Assembly: GCA_027485995.1 (NCBI GenBank)
Contig: JAIXPW010000077.1
Span: 1-64,000, forward strand
From: Verrucomicrobiaceae bacterium
Lineage (GTDB): Bacteria; Verrucomicrobiota; Verrucomicrobiia; Verrucomicrobiales; Akkermansiaceae
DNA length: 64,000 bases
Direction of reading: 5' to 3'
The notes below the pieces were generated by a model, which worked only from the letters and a program-made list of their open reading frames with translations, was not told the origin of the DNA and did not search any database. Within the stretch, counting starts at the first letter, position 1. Each line of letters begins with the position of its first letter. Positions 22,080-30,923 of the stretch are shown in pieces. Made by a program: the position numbers and the translations under genes.

Positions 22080-22916
22080 ATGCGCGTGATGCGACTTTTT
22101 ACGGCCTTTCTCGGATGCCTTCTCGTTCTTTCCGCGCGGGCGGAAGTCGATGCGCTGAAGGCAGAGCTCATCTCGGAGGTCAGCGCTGCCGCACCAGGAA
22201 AGACCTTCCTCGTCGGCCTGCACCTTCAGCATCCACCGGGGACCCACACGTATTGGAAACATCCGGGCATCGTCGGGCTGGCGACACGGATTGAGTGGTC
22301 GCTGCCGGAGGGCGTGAAGGCCGGGGGACTCCAGTGGCCGGCCCCGCAGAAGGTCATGATGGCGAGCTACGAGGCCCAGGGCTACGAGGGAGAGACCTTG
22401 CTGATGTGTCCGATCACGCTGCCCGCCACCTTTCGGGAGAAGACCCTCGTCCTGAAGGCCAAGGTGTCCTGGATGCATTGCGGAAAGACCTGCCACCCTG
22501 CGACCGACTTGCCTTTTTCAATCAGTCTTCCGGTGGGCGATGCCGTAAATGGCAACCCATCGAATCAGCCGCTCTTCGAGAAATTCCGGGCGAAGCTCCC
22601 TGCTCCGCCGACGGATTGGAGACGCATTTCAGTCGAGCGAAAGGGCGACCAGATCCTCCTCACTCTCGAACCGATGCTTCGCCAACGCGACCCGTCCTGG
22701 AACGATCATCCTCCGCTGCGCTTTTTCACCGCAGACGGGCAAGTGGACTCCGACCAGGAGCAGAACGTTCAGGTGTCTCCCGACGGAGTGGTCGTCATGA
22801 CACTGCCTACCTCCACCACCGGGCCGAAGAATCCCACCAGCTTGCCCGGCGTTGTGGAAATCCCCACCGGCAAAGCTCTTCGCTACATTGAGATCAATCC
22901 GAAGCATGGATCCTAA
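22080..22916 (+). CDS. Secreted DsbD N-terminal-domain-like protein (disulfide interchange)
   Basis: A 278-residue protein. The ATG at 22080 starts a clean signal peptide (MRVMRLFTAFLGCLLVLSAR, then AE). The body resembles the periplasmic N-terminal domain of thiol:disulfide interchange protein DsbD (GLHLQHPPGTHTYWKHPG, IEWSLPEGVKAGGLQWPAP, YEGETLLMCPITLP). The pair of cysteines in SWMHCGKTCHPATDLPFSI corresponds to its CxxxC region. The membrane and thioredoxin parts of full DsbD are absent, so it may pass electrons to or from a separate partner, or only bind a client. In-frame codons upstream to 22011 lack signal-peptide character. Confidence 0.7.
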   Translation: MRVMRLFTAFLGCLLVLSARAEVDALKAELISEVSAAAPGKTFLVGLHLQHPPGTHTYWKHPGIVGLATRIEWSLPEGVKAGGLQWPAPQKVMMASYEAQGYEGETLLMCPITLPATFREKTLVLKAKVSWMHCGKTCHPATDLPFSISLPVGDAVNGNPSNQPLFEKFRAKLPAPPTDWRRISVERKGDQILLTLEPMLRQRDPSWNDHPPLRFFTADGQVDSDQEQNVQVSPDGVVVMTLPTSTTGPKNPTSLPGVVEIPTGKALRYIEINPKHGS

Positions 22917-23272
22917 GAGGCACTTGGTCAGCATTGCTGATGAGCCGATGCCTGGATGACTGCAGGGAAACTGAGCAGACAAGGATCGCAGAGAAGACAT
23001 GGGACTCATGATCCTAAACAGGAAAATGGGAAACCACTAAAGTCACGAGAATCACGAAAGTAGAAGCAATTGCCGCCATCTTCGAACTCACCTGATGAAT
23101 GAGTCCGAAGCATTTCGGAACTGCCTGATTTTCGTGATGTTTCGTGAATCTCGTGGTTTGTATTTCAGGTTCCAAGATGATACCTCAAGAAGCCACGACG
23201 AAAACCGCCCCTCAGCAATCTCCTCCACCTCTGAGACCTCAACGGTTCAAAAAAGGCCCACAGAGTGGATGA
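22917..23272. other. Intergenic region with CACGA-rich repeats
   Basis: No gene is visible. It contains the inverted repeat described in the next entry and several copies of the word TCACGA/TCGTGA. Confidence 0.5.
23044..23155. repeat. Imperfect 16-bp inverted repeat, CACGAGAATCACGAAA / TTTCGTGAATCTCGTG
   Basis: The arms are at 23044-23059 and 23140-23155 and match at 15 of 16 positions. The right arm is preceded by another TTTTCGTGATG unit. The arms are 80 bp apart, too far for a simple terminator. It resembles dispersed intergenic repeats rather than a regulatory site; copies elsewhere in the genome would confirm this. Confidence 0.55.
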
Positions 23273-23274
23273 GC

Positions 23275-23307
23275 AAAAAAAGGCCTCGCAGCCGATGGCT
23301 ACGAGGC
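23275..23307 (-). terminator. Rho-independent terminator for the large minus-strand gene
   Basis: On the minus strand an 11-bp stem with one internal mismatch (GCCTCGTAGCC / GGCTGCGAGGC, loop ATC) is followed by a run of seven T after two bases. It begins 19 bases beyond the stop codon of the gene that ends at 23327. Confidence 0.85.
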
Positions 23308-23326
23308 GCTTTCAAATTGAGTCACC

Positions 23327-26300
23327 TTATTTCTCCGGGTTCGCCTTCAGGTAGGCCTCGACGTCCTTGGTCACGACGAGCTTGCCCCACATGATCGCCC
23401 AGTGGCCGGGGAAGGTGCAGACGTACTCATAGACGCCTTCCTTGTCGGGAGCGGTGATGCGCAGGGTTTCCCGCTGCTTTGGCTCGAGCATTTTCGTGCC
23501 TTCCAGAATCCGGGCATCGCCATCGACAAGATAGGCGCGGCCCTTCTTGTCGAGCTTCGTCGGCGGCAGGGTCTGGACCGATTCGGCGACGGCCTGATGG
23601 CTGCCGGGTGCCACGAAAACGAGGTTGTGAGGCATGGCGTCCTCGTTGATCAGGGTGACCTCGAACGGCTTGCCAGCCTCGACCACCAAGCGGGGGGTGT
23701 CGTAGCGAAGCTGCTCGTGAACGGTCTTGATGACGAAGCTCCTGATGGTCAATCCCGAGAAGGCCTTGCGGGCGGCAGCCGCGCGATCGGCCGGCAGCAC
23801 CGAGGCCAGGTCGTTGGCGACCTTCAGGGTGGAAACGAACTCCTTGGAGGTGCGATCCGACTCAGGCACCGCAGTCGCCCATTTCAACACCGACACCAGG
23901 GCGGCATCGGCTGGACCGGCGGACCAGGCAGAGCGTGGAAGCTGACGGATGCCGTCGAGGGCGGCGGGCAGGAGGTCGTTCTTCGCGACCATGCCGGCGA
24001 GCGTGGAGAACACGGCGGGCTGGTCCTTGCCGGTGCTGATCGTGGCGCGGATGGCGGCGCGGCGGAGGGTGCCGACCGGATCGCCCTTCAGATCGAGGCG
24101 GACGGATTCCTTTGGCGCGGGGTTGCCTGCCTTCTTGAAGATTTCCCGACGATTTGAATCGAGCACGGTCAGGGTGAAGCCCTCGAGCCGGTCGACATAG
24201 GCACCGTCTCCCTCGGAGCGGTTCCAGATGGCGATGGCTTCGACGGGAACATTCCTTCCGAGATCGACCTCCCACCAGGGTTGCTTCTCATTTTCCTGAG
24301 TGTGGGTCTGGGAGCCCGAGCCGTAGGAGCCGTCGGTATTGCCGTCGATCGCCCGCTTGGCCTCGCCGTCGTTGGAAACACTGGACTGAGTGGCCTTGCC
24401 TTCAGGGGCGATGTTTTTGCCCTCACTGAAAACCTCCACCTCGGCGAGGGTCAGGGTGCCCTTGCGGGGAAGCTCGATCCGCACGAAGCGTCCGACGCTG
24501 CCGACCTCATCCTTCTGCAGCGCGGCTGGCACCGTGCTGATGATCGGCTTCACCAGATCGTAGGCGCTGGCCCGCAGGGCGGCATCCGGAAGCGAGGAAA
24601 GCGCGGTCAGCCAGTCGGTCAGGGTGGCGGTGGACTTCGAGGCTTCTGCAAACGAGGTCGCTGGCGAGCCGTCTCCGGTGAGGATCGCCGCCTGGGCCGC
24701 ACGACGTACGGCATCCGGCGTACTTGGAGCGGTCAGGCTGGTGAGCTGGGAACGCTGGGCCTTCAGCTCGGCGGCGGGCTGACGAAGCAGCAGGCCGCAG
24801 AGCGATTCGACCGGCTTGCCGCCCTTGCCCATGATCGGCTTGAGGACGCTAAGCAGGGTTTCGACCGGAGTTTTCTTGTCGAGCTTTGCAAGGCCATCAA
24901 GGGCCTCGGCGCGCTTGTCATCGGCCACTCCGTCGCGGGTCAGCAGCGCGGTGTAAACGATGGGAGTTTTCGGGAGCTTGGCCAGATCGTCTGTGGAGAC
25001 CGAGCCGAGGATTTCATTGATGCCTGCGGGGTTGTCCGCAGCCAGTGGCTTGCCTTCCGAGATCGCGCTCTTCCACCAAGGCTCCAACTGCCGCATTGTC
25101 TGCTTGAGGCAGTAGTCCAGATAGTAATCCTTCGGATGCTTGAGGATGGTGAGTGCAACATCAGCCGCTTCCCACTGCCGGAAGAAGCTTGCCACGCGCA
25201 CCGCTTCGAGCCGGACGCGCGGCGCTTCGTCGTCTGCGGCCACCTTGAGCAAGGCAAGCGCATCCGGCACCCGGTCACGCCAGTAGCCCATCACGCGGAC
25301 ACCCTGCGCACGGGCGCGGGGTTCGGGCGATTTCAGCACGCGCTTGAGCAGGTCGAGATCGACCACGTTGTGCCACTGATGAACCCACAGCGCCTCCAGC
25401 AGGTTGTGCTCGAACTTGGGATCTTTCTCATCGAGCTGGTTCGCCCAGGCCTTCACGCCATCGGTGACTTCCTTGGCATCGTGTTTTCCAAGCTCGATCT
25501 TCGCACGAAGGCGGACGTCGTTCTCGGGCTCCTTCAGCAGTTCAAGAAGCGCGGCAATCGGCTGGCCATCGATCTTCTTCGGCTGGAGCAGCGGACGACC
25601 TTCATACGTGATGCGATAGAGACGGCCATGTTGGTGGTCGCGGTTCGGATCGCGGAGATGGTGCTGGAGGTGGCCGATGAGCATCTGCGACCAGTCCATG
25701 AAGTAAAGCGAGCCATCCGGCGCGACCGTGATGCCGGAAGGGCGGAAATTCGGGTTCTTCGCGATGTCGGTGGCGACCAGATTGTCGAGTGTCTCACCTT
25801 TCAATCCGGAGCCTTCCTCGGTGATCTTCGCGCGGAAGATGCCCTGGATGGAAATGACATTGGTGTTCAGGAAAAGCCCCTGCCAGTCATCCGGGAAGTG
25901 GCGGCTGGTCAGGATCGCGGTGCCCGGGCAGGGGCGCGATGGACGTTTCCAGAACTGCTCCATGCCGGGATGGGCTCCAGTGTCGAGATGGCCGCTGAAG
26001 GCCGGGCCGAAGTAGTTGGCGTTGCCGGTGGCATCGGTCACGAGGTCATTGCCCCAGTAGTCGAACACGCGACCATGAGGATTGGCGAAGGCGTAGGGAA
26101 TGTAGCGCTCGAACTTCGAGGTCAGCGGCTCGAAGCGGTAGATGGCCCCGTTGACGTTTCTAACAGGTCCGTTGAAGGTCTCGACGTTGGTCCGGTGGAA
26201 CACGCCGTCGCTGAGATACACCGCGCCGCCGGGTTCGTAGCAGATCGAGTTGGTTTCATGATGGGAATCGGCTGCATCGAGGCCATGAAGCACGCGCTCC

Positions 26301-27736
26301 TTCCAGTCGGCCTTGCCGTCGCCATCGGTGTCGCGGATCCACCACAGGTCGGGCGACTGCATCACGAGCACGCCATCCTTGTAGAACTGGAAGCCGGTCG
26401 GGCAGTTGAGGCCATCGGCGAAGGTGGTGATCTTCGCGGCCTTGCCGGTCTTGGGATCGAGATCGACGACCAGCAGCTTGTCGAAATTCTTGGTGGTCGG
26501 CGTGGTTTCCGGATACGTCGGCCACGCGGCGATCCAGAGGCGGCCCTTGGTGTCGAAGTTCATCTGCACCGGATTGACTAGCTCCGGGAAGGTTTCCTCG
26601 GACGCGACCAGCTCGACCTTGCAGTGCTCGGGAAGGGTCAGATACTTGATGGCCTCCTCGCCGCTGACATAGGGCACCTCGTTCTTGCGGTTCGGCGGGA
26701 CGAGATCGACGGGCGGGAGATTGTCGTCCTTGAGCTCAAGGCTGCCGCCCTTCGCCACGGCCCAGACAAGCTGGTCGCGGTTGGCGGTCTTCACATCGCG
26801 CTGGGCGAGTTCCTGACCAAGAATGAAGGCATTGGTGACACCTTCGTAGGCGATGCGCGAACGTCCGCCGAAGATGTTGAACTGATCGACGGTGCGATAG
26901 CGGTGGTGCCACTGGATGTTTTTCTCGAGCACCGCCTCACGGATCTTCGAGACCTGCGGGTCGCTGGTGGCGTAGGCGTCCTGACCGAAGAGTTCCTTGA
27001 ACTGGATCGGGGCCAGTTCGCGATCGCCGTCATCGTTCAAATGGATGCCATTGATCGTGAGCGGCTTTGCGGCCTTGGCGTAGAGTTGCTTGGAGGGAGT
27101 GAAGAGATCCACGAACGGAACGCCCTTCGACTTCGCCACCTCGGCCATCGCCTGGGTGTAGAGCGCGAGGTTCTTGTTGTTGGCCTCGCCATCGCTGAAG
27201 TTCGGGCTTTTCAGATTCTCCTGAGCGACGGGAGAGAACAGCACGATCCGGGGAGCGCCCTCGCCGCTGTAATTGGCGGCAAGCTGCTTCGAGAGGTAGT
27301 CTCCCAGCTCCTTCTTGAAATTCTCCAGACCTTCGGGGCCCTGGAACGACTCATTGAAGCCCCAGTAGGCCAGGATGACGTCCGCACCGAAATCCGTCCC
27401 GGCCTTGTAAACCAGACCGGGCTTCACGGTGGTGTCGCCCTTTTTCATCGAGAGGAAATATTCGGTCGGCGGAACCTCATCGGAGCGCGGATGGAGATTC
27501 ACCTCATCGGCGGCGAAGCCCAGGTTCCGGATCGTCAGGTCGAGGTCCGGATAGGACTTGTAGATCAGGGCCTCCAGCCATGCGTGGTGCTGTTGGCGAT
27601 CCGCGAGGCCGCTGCCGACGATGGCGATGTGATCGCCTTTCTTGAGTTGGAGGAGGGCATCCGCCGCCCAGGCGGAGGAGGACAGGCTCAGCAAGGCCAG
27701 GCAGACGCCGGACCGCAGGAATCGTTGGAAACTCAT
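23327..27736 (-). CDS. Secreted multidomain PVC-type dehydrogenase: SGNH + propeller + HEAT + F5/8C + blue-copper domain
   Basis: A 1469-residue protein. The ATG at 27736 is chosen for its signal peptide (MSFQRFLRSGVCLALLSLSS). The order is: an SGNH/GDSL-hydrolase-like domain (IAIVGSGLADRQQHHAWLEA to INGIHLNDDGDREL); a PVC membrane-bound-dehydrogenase beta-propeller (VNPVQMNFDTKGRLWIAAWP, FRPSGITVAPDGSLYFMDWS); a HEAT-repeat stretch; an F5/8-type-C sandwich (IAPEGKATQSSVSNDGEAKR); and a cupredoxin at the end. The cupredoxin shows the copper ligands His about 1370 (MPHNLVF), then Cys, His and Met in YVCTFPGHWAIMWG. It probably oxidises or binds a sugar outside the cytoplasm and passes electrons to copper. 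The substrate is unknown. Confidence 0.88.
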   Translation of the reverse strand: MSFQRFLRSGVCLALLSLSSSAWAADALLQLKKGDHIAIVGSGLADRQQHHAWLEALIYKSYPDLDLTIRNLGFAADEVNLHPRSDEVPPTEYFLSMKKGDTTVKPGLVYKAGTDFGADVILAYWGFNESFQGPEGLENFKKELGDYLSKQLAANYSGEGAPRIVLFSPVAQENLKSPNFSDGEANNKNLALYTQAMAEVAKSKGVPFVDLFTPSKQLYAKAAKPLTINGIHLNDDGDRELAPIQFKELFGQDAYATSDPQVSKIREAVLEKNIQWHHRYRTVDQFNIFGGRSRIAYEGVTNAFILGQELAQRDVKTANRDQLVWAVAKGGSLELKDDNLPPVDLVPPNRKNEVPYVSGEEAIKYLTLPEHCKVELVASEETFPELVNPVQMNFDTKGRLWIAAWPTYPETTPTTKNFDKLLVVDLDPKTGKAAKITTFADGLNCPTGFQFYKDGVLVMQSPDLWWIRDTDGDGKADWKERVLHGLDAADSHHETNSICYEPGGAVYLSDGVFHRTNVETFNGPVRNVNGAIYRFEPLTSKFERYIPYAFANPHGRVFDYWGNDLVTDATGNANYFGPAFSGHLDTGAHPGMEQFWKRPSRPCPGTAILTSRHFPDDWQGLFLNTNVISIQGIFRAKITEEGSGLKGETLDNLVATDIAKNPNFRPSGITVAPDGSLYFMDWSQMLIGHLQHHLRDPNRDHQHGRLYRITYEGRPLLQPKKIDGQPIAALLELLKEPENDVRLRAKIELGKHDAKEVTDGVKAWANQLDEKDPKFEHNLLEALWVHQWHNVVDLDLLKRVLKSPEPRARAQGVRVMGYWRDRVPDALALLKVAADDEAPRVRLEAVRVASFFRQWEAADVALTILKHPKDYYLDYCLKQTMRQLEPWWKSAISEGKPLAADNPAGINEILGSVSTDDLAKLPKTPIVYTALLTRDGVADDKRAEALDGLAKLDKKTPVETLLSVLKPIMGKGGKPVESLCGLLLRQPAAELKAQRSQLTSLTAPSTPDAVRRAAQAAILTGDGSPATSFAEASKSTATLTDWLTALSSLPDAALRASAYDLVKPIISTVPAALQKDEVGSVGRFVRIELPRKGTLTLAEVEVFSEGKNIAPEGKATQSSVSNDGEAKRAIDGNTDGSYGSGSQTHTQENEKQPWWEVDLGRNVPVEAIAIWNRSEGDGAYVDRLEGFTLTVLDSNRREIFKKAGNPAPKESVRLDLKGDPVGTLRRAAIRATISTGKDQPAVFSTLAGMVAKNDLLPAALDGIRQLPRSAWSAGPADAALVSVLKWATAVPESDRTSKEFVSTLKVANDLASVLPADRAAAARKAFSGLTIRSFVIKTVHEQLRYDTPRLVVEAGKPFEVTLINEDAMPHNLVFVAPGSHQAVAESVQTLPPTKLDKKGRAYLVDGDARILEGTKMLEPKQRETLRITAPDKEGVYEYVCTFPGHWAIMWGKLVVTKDVEAYLKANPEK

Positions 27737-27879
27737 GAGGATGGTTCGGAAAAGTGATGCCCTGTGACGGCAGGGAACGCTTTTACTGCCGGAGAAGGGC
27801 GGAATCTTGCACCGCGAACCCAATTTCTGTCATACAACCCGTCCGAAAAGGCGTCAAACGCCGCCACGGCTGTCTGAAA

Positions 27880-27923
27880 AAGCATCCCCGCCGGGAATCG
27901 AACCCAGATCTAGAGTTTAGGAA
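27880..27923. mobile_element. Left attachment repeat (attL) of the tRNA-Arg island
   Basis: A perfect 44-bp direct copy of 34765-34808. It duplicates the 3' half of the tRNA-Arg gene, from acceptor 3' strand through T-arm into the anticodon loop. The sequence diverges immediately on both sides. This is the usual footprint of tyrosine-integrase insertion into a tRNA 3' end and marks the host-side edge of the island. Confidence 0.93.
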
Positions 27924-27965
27924 GCTTTTGTTCTTTGTTGATTTTACAATGAAAATCCGCCCCGT

Positions 27966-27982
27966 GTTACGGTTTGTTACGG
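27966..27982 (+). repeat. GTTACGG double repeat near the left end of the island
   Basis: Two GTTACGG units with a 10-bp period (GTTACGGTTTGTTACGG), followed by ATAAAA. An identical 17-mer in the same orientation, followed by TTAAAA, lies at the other end (34641-34657). The helical-turn spacing and the terminal location fit arm-type integrase or Xis binding sites. Confidence 0.6.
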
Positions 27983-28024
27983 ATAAAACTTGAAATCAGT
28001 TCCGGAAGGTGTCCAAAAACGCGC

Positions 28025-29356
28025 ATGCGCAGCACCGAGAAAGTCACTCTGAAGCCGTTGAAGCATGCCCGCTATTCCTGGGTTGTGCGCTGGCCCGGTC
28101 CGGGTGAATCGCGACTTCAAAAAGCGTTCAAGACTGAGACCGCCGCGAAGGCATGGGCAAAGGCTCGAAAGGCGGAACTTGGCGACGTTGGCCTTTCCTT
28201 TGGCTCGATCACGGAACCGGAACGCGCTGCCGTCCAGTTTTGGCGGGGATTCGTGGAAAGCGTGCCCGATGCCGAGCCGCCCGCCCTCATGGCCATCCTG
28301 CAAGACTACGCGGAACGATGGAAAGCCACACGCTCAAGCGTGACCGTGGAAGCCGCCGTTTTGGCGTATGAAGCCGCCAAGGACGCGGAAGGGCTCCGCC
28401 CGTTGTCCCTGCAAGGCATTCGCACCCGTTGCGGGCGATTCGTCCGCGACTTCGGAAGCCGCCCCATTTGCTCGATCACATCGGCGGAAGTGTCGGATTG
28501 GATTCTGTCCCTTGCTGCCGTCCGCAAGCCCGCCAAGGGCTCGCGAAACGCCAAGCCGGACACGTCCGCGCAGCTTGGCCTTGTGGCAAAGCGCAACCAT
28601 CGCCTCGCTGTCTCTGGCCTCTTCAGCTATGCGAAAACGCGGGGATGGGTCCGGGAAAATCCCGTCACCGATGCCGCCCGGCCCAAGCCCCCGAAAACCC
28701 GCCCCGGCATTCTCCGCCCGGTTGACGTTGCCCGGTTCTTCTCCGCCCTGGAAGCCGCCGCGCCTTCGCTCGTTTCCTTTTGGGCGGTCCGGTTCTTTGC
28801 GGGAATCCGGGAGCAAGAAAGCCTGCGCATGGATTGGAGCATGGTTGACCTTGCTGCCGGGGAAATCCACTTGCCCGACACCGTGACGAAAACCGGGCAT
28901 GCCCGGACGGTGAAAATCGAGCCCGCGCTTGCTGCTTTCCTCGCCCCCCACAAGAGACCCGACGGCCCGATTGTCACCCCGTCGCCAATGGCCCGCCGCT
29001 GGCACCTGGGAAAAGCCCTCGCCTTGCTTGAAGCGGAAGACACCGCCGCGAAAGAACACGCATCGAAGAAAGACAAGGACGCCCCGCGCCCCTTCCCTGT
29101 GCCGATGCCTGCCAACGTCGCCCGCCATAGCTTCGCCACGATGCACTTGCTAGCCTTCCGGCACGCTGGCGAGACCTCGATTCAGCTTGGCCACGGTGGG
29201 AGCCCTGAAATGCTTCACCGCCATTACAAGGGCATGGCCACAGAAGCAGAAGCGAAGGCGTTCTGGTCCATCCGTCCCGCCGCTGGTCCCGTCAACGTAG
29301 TTTCCATGGAATCACCCGCCCCGAAGAAGCCGGCGAATCGGAAAAAAGCCCTCTAA
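28025..29356 (+). CDS. int: Tyrosine recombinase / integrase of the tRNA-Arg island
   Basis: A 443-residue protein from the ATG at 28025. The N-terminal region is a DNA-arm binding type (HARYSWVVRWPGPGESRLQK, KTETAAKAWAKARKAELGD). A SAM-like core-binding domain is in the middle (residues about 100-230). The catalytic domain has Arg in FAGIREQESLRMDW, Lys in VTKTGHARTVK, Arg-His in NVARHSFATMH (the first His of the box is Asn, as in some families), His in SIQLGHGG and the nucleophile Tyr in MLHRHYKG. It lies 101 bp inside attL and reads into the element. It should catalyse integration at tRNA-Arg and, with an Xis, excision. Confidence 0.93.
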   Translation: MRSTEKVTLKPLKHARYSWVVRWPGPGESRLQKAFKTETAAKAWAKARKAELGDVGLSFGSITEPERAAVQFWRGFVESVPDAEPPALMAILQDYAERWKATRSSVTVEAAVLAYEAAKDAEGLRPLSLQGIRTRCGRFVRDFGSRPICSITSAEVSDWILSLAAVRKPAKGSRNAKPDTSAQLGLVAKRNHRLAVSGLFSYAKTRGWVRENPVTDAARPKPPKTRPGILRPVDVARFFSALEAAAPSLVSFWAVRFFAGIREQESLRMDWSMVDLAAGEIHLPDTVTKTGHARTVKIEPALAAFLAPHKRPDGPIVTPSPMARRWHLGKALALLEAEDTAAKEHASKKDKDAPRPFPVPMPANVARHSFATMHLLAFRHAGETSIQLGHGGSPEMLHRHYKGMATEAEAKAFWSIRPAAGPVNVVSMESPAPKKPANRKKAL

Positions 29357-29374
29357 ATCAGGGCGTATGCGGCC

Positions 29375-29878
29375 TCAGTTATCGCGAGACTTTTTGGAGA
29401 GATCAGCTTTCTGAGCGCTTTTCCCCTTCAGAAAAACAGTCACCAAGCCGATGATAGTCGTCCCAAAAATTACGCCAGAGACCGTTTCATGGCCTGTAAG
29501 GAATGCAGTGATTCCCGCCCCTCCATACAAAACCGAAAGCACGAAAGCATAAAATTGGCCCCGCCCGCTTTGTGTGGTTTGCGCAGTTACGGCTATCGTC
29601 TCAAGATTCTGCCGATGGGCCGCTTGAGTTTCAGCCATCACCATTACGCGGTTAGCCCCATCAGTGATCAACTCATCATACGCTCGAAGCAAATCCTCTG
29701 ATGGGAGCGGTCCCGAATGCGAGCGCGACTGTGTGGTGATGTTGATCGCAGTGACCTTTGAAACTGCGTTTAGCACGCGGTCCCTTTTGTCTTTATTGAG
29801 ATTGCTGAGCAGGCTGGAATCGACCTGTGCGATCAATGCTGCAGCCTGTTGCTTTTCTTCGTGTGACGGGCCGCTCAT
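29375..29878 (-). CDS. DUF2335-like membrane protein (island cargo)
   Basis: A 167-residue protein. The soluble N-terminal part (1-107) contains GPLPSEDLLRAYDELITDGA and MVMAETQAAHRQNLETIA, the characteristic segment of DUF2335 predicted membrane proteins. Two adjacent transmembrane helices follow (about 108-128, QFYAFVLSVLYGGAGITAFL; about 132-150, VSGVIFGTTIIGLVTVFLKG) and then a charged tail. Its start overlaps the stop of the 77-aa gene (ATGA), so the two are translationally coupled. It faces the integrase tail to tail. The function is not established; a cargo role, for instance in phage conflict, is inferred only from its position. Confidence 0.75.
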   Translation of the reverse strand: MSGPSHEEKQQAAALIAQVDSSLLSNLNKDKRDRVLNAVSKVTAINITTQSRSHSGPLPSEDLLRAYDELITDGANRVMVMAETQAAHRQNLETIAVTAQTTQSGRGQFYAFVLSVLYGGAGITAFLTGHETVSGVIFGTTIIGLVTVFLKGKSAQKADLSKKSRDN

Positions 29879-30108
29879 GCCTTGGCCTGCAGTGCTTCAA
29901 CGACCGCCTGATCTTTGACGATCTTTGCCGCGTCACGGATGTCTTGACCAACCATCTGAAAATCGTTCCTTAGGGCACGAATGTCCGCTGCGCATTCGCT
30001 TTCGCTGCGGTTGAACTCAAAGCTCCCGCCGGCCAAATTGAACACGGTGGCAGCACCCGAAAGGAACGTCGGGGTGCTGTAGAGGAAGTCTGTGGTGATG
30101 CGTCCCAT
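29875..30108 (-). CDS. 77-residue island protein coupled to the DUF2335 gene
   Basis: It starts at ATG 30108 (MGRITTDFLYSTPTFLSGAA) and overlaps the DUF2335 start by four bases. It has a short hydrophobic N-terminal half and a charged helical C-terminal half (AADIRALRNDFQMVGQDIRD). In-frame codons upstream to 30336 look untranslated. No family is firmly recognised. Tight coupling suggests that the two proteins act together. Confidence 0.65.
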   Translation of the reverse strand: MGRITTDFLYSTPTFLSGAATVFNLAGGSFEFNRSESECAADIRALRNDFQMVGQDIRDAAKIVKDQAVVEALQAKA

Positions 30109-30701
30109 GGCGATGATTATAGTCGCCGACCGGGCACGAGCAATCGCAAACGATGCCTTCCGAAGAGGATTTTGGGATCTTGCAAGCACAATCTGAAAAA
30201 ACCGTCGCTTGAGACAAGGGTTCAATTGATTGATAATGAACGTTTTACGAAGAACAATTGTGCGCTTTTTGATGATTTCGTGGAAATTGAGCATATTCCA
30301 AAAATTCTGCGCCTCGACCCCAAGAAAATGCAACATGTTGCACTTTTGAGCATTCCGAGGCGCGGTTCTAAGCCCCTGGAGGCGTTGGTCATCCCGGCGG
30401 AAAGTCGACCCGCGCAGGGCACCACTGCTTTCTGCAACTTGCTAGTTTCCAGTTTAATGCGACGAATTTTCAAGGCTTTTCAATGGTGACAGTGCTGATT
30501 TGCCCTTTTCGTTGTATGAAGCTTTCCCGGCCTATTCTCCCGAAAAGGATCGGGAAAACCTCTGCGAACACTGCGACCAATGCATGCCCCCGCGCTTTCC
30601 AAGCGCTGAGAAAAACCAACGCTCCCAATGCGAGATAGTCCTTCGATTTAGTGCCCCCCCCTCTCGGGAATGCCTCCCGTTTGACATTCGGGTGCAGGGT
30701 A
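30109..30701. other. Divergent regulatory region of the island
   Basis: It separates the minus-strand cargo pair from the plus-strand replication operon. It is AT-richer than the flanking genes and contains the perfect palindrome at 30329-30342. No gene is supported on either strand, although a 167-codon minus-strand frame overlaps its right end. Confidence 0.6.
30329..30342. promoter_or_regulatory. Perfect 14-bp palindrome TGCAACATGTTGCA, candidate operator
   Basis: A fully symmetric 14-mer set in AAAA...CTTTT, inside the only divergent promoter region of the island. Symmetry and place suggest a binding site for a dimeric repressor, host- or phage-encoded, since the element has no obvious repressor gene of its own. 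Confidence 0.5.
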
Positions 30702-30911
30702 ATGCAGGCAACACCGCATCTACTCAATCGGGCACAAGCCGCCGCCTTTCTTGGCGTGGCATTGCGCACTCTCGACACCCTCACCGCCAAAGGCGAAATT
30801 CCGGTCGTTTCCATCGGTCGGTCGCGGCGATTCCGCGCTTCCTCTTTGGAGTACTTCGTTGAGGCAAATGAATCGCGTCCGCCGGTCCGCAAGAACCGCC
30901 GGAACAAGTAA
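30702..30911 (+). CDS. Xis/AlpA-like helix-turn-helix protein
   Basis: 69 residues from the ATG at 30702 (MQATPHLLNRAQAAAFLGVA). It has the excisionase-family winged helix pattern L-x-R-x-x-A-A-x-F-L-G-V-x-x-R-T-L-D, followed by GEIPVVSIGRSRRFRASSLE. This MerR-like fold is used by excisionases and by AlpA-type activators of satellites. It is the first gene of the operon Xis / zinc finger / primase / helicase. It may direct excision, activate replication genes, or both. Confidence 0.8.
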   Translation: MQATPHLLNRAQAAAFLGVALRTLDTLTAKGEIPVVSIGRSRRFRASSLEYFVEANESRPPVRKNRRNK

Positions 30912-30923
30912 CCCCTCCCGTCA

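Noticed and set aside
24281-26581. 766-codon plus-strand open frame
   Set aside because: Antisense to the SGNH/propeller/blue-copper gene; no domain, and the third-position bias belongs to the minus-strand gene.
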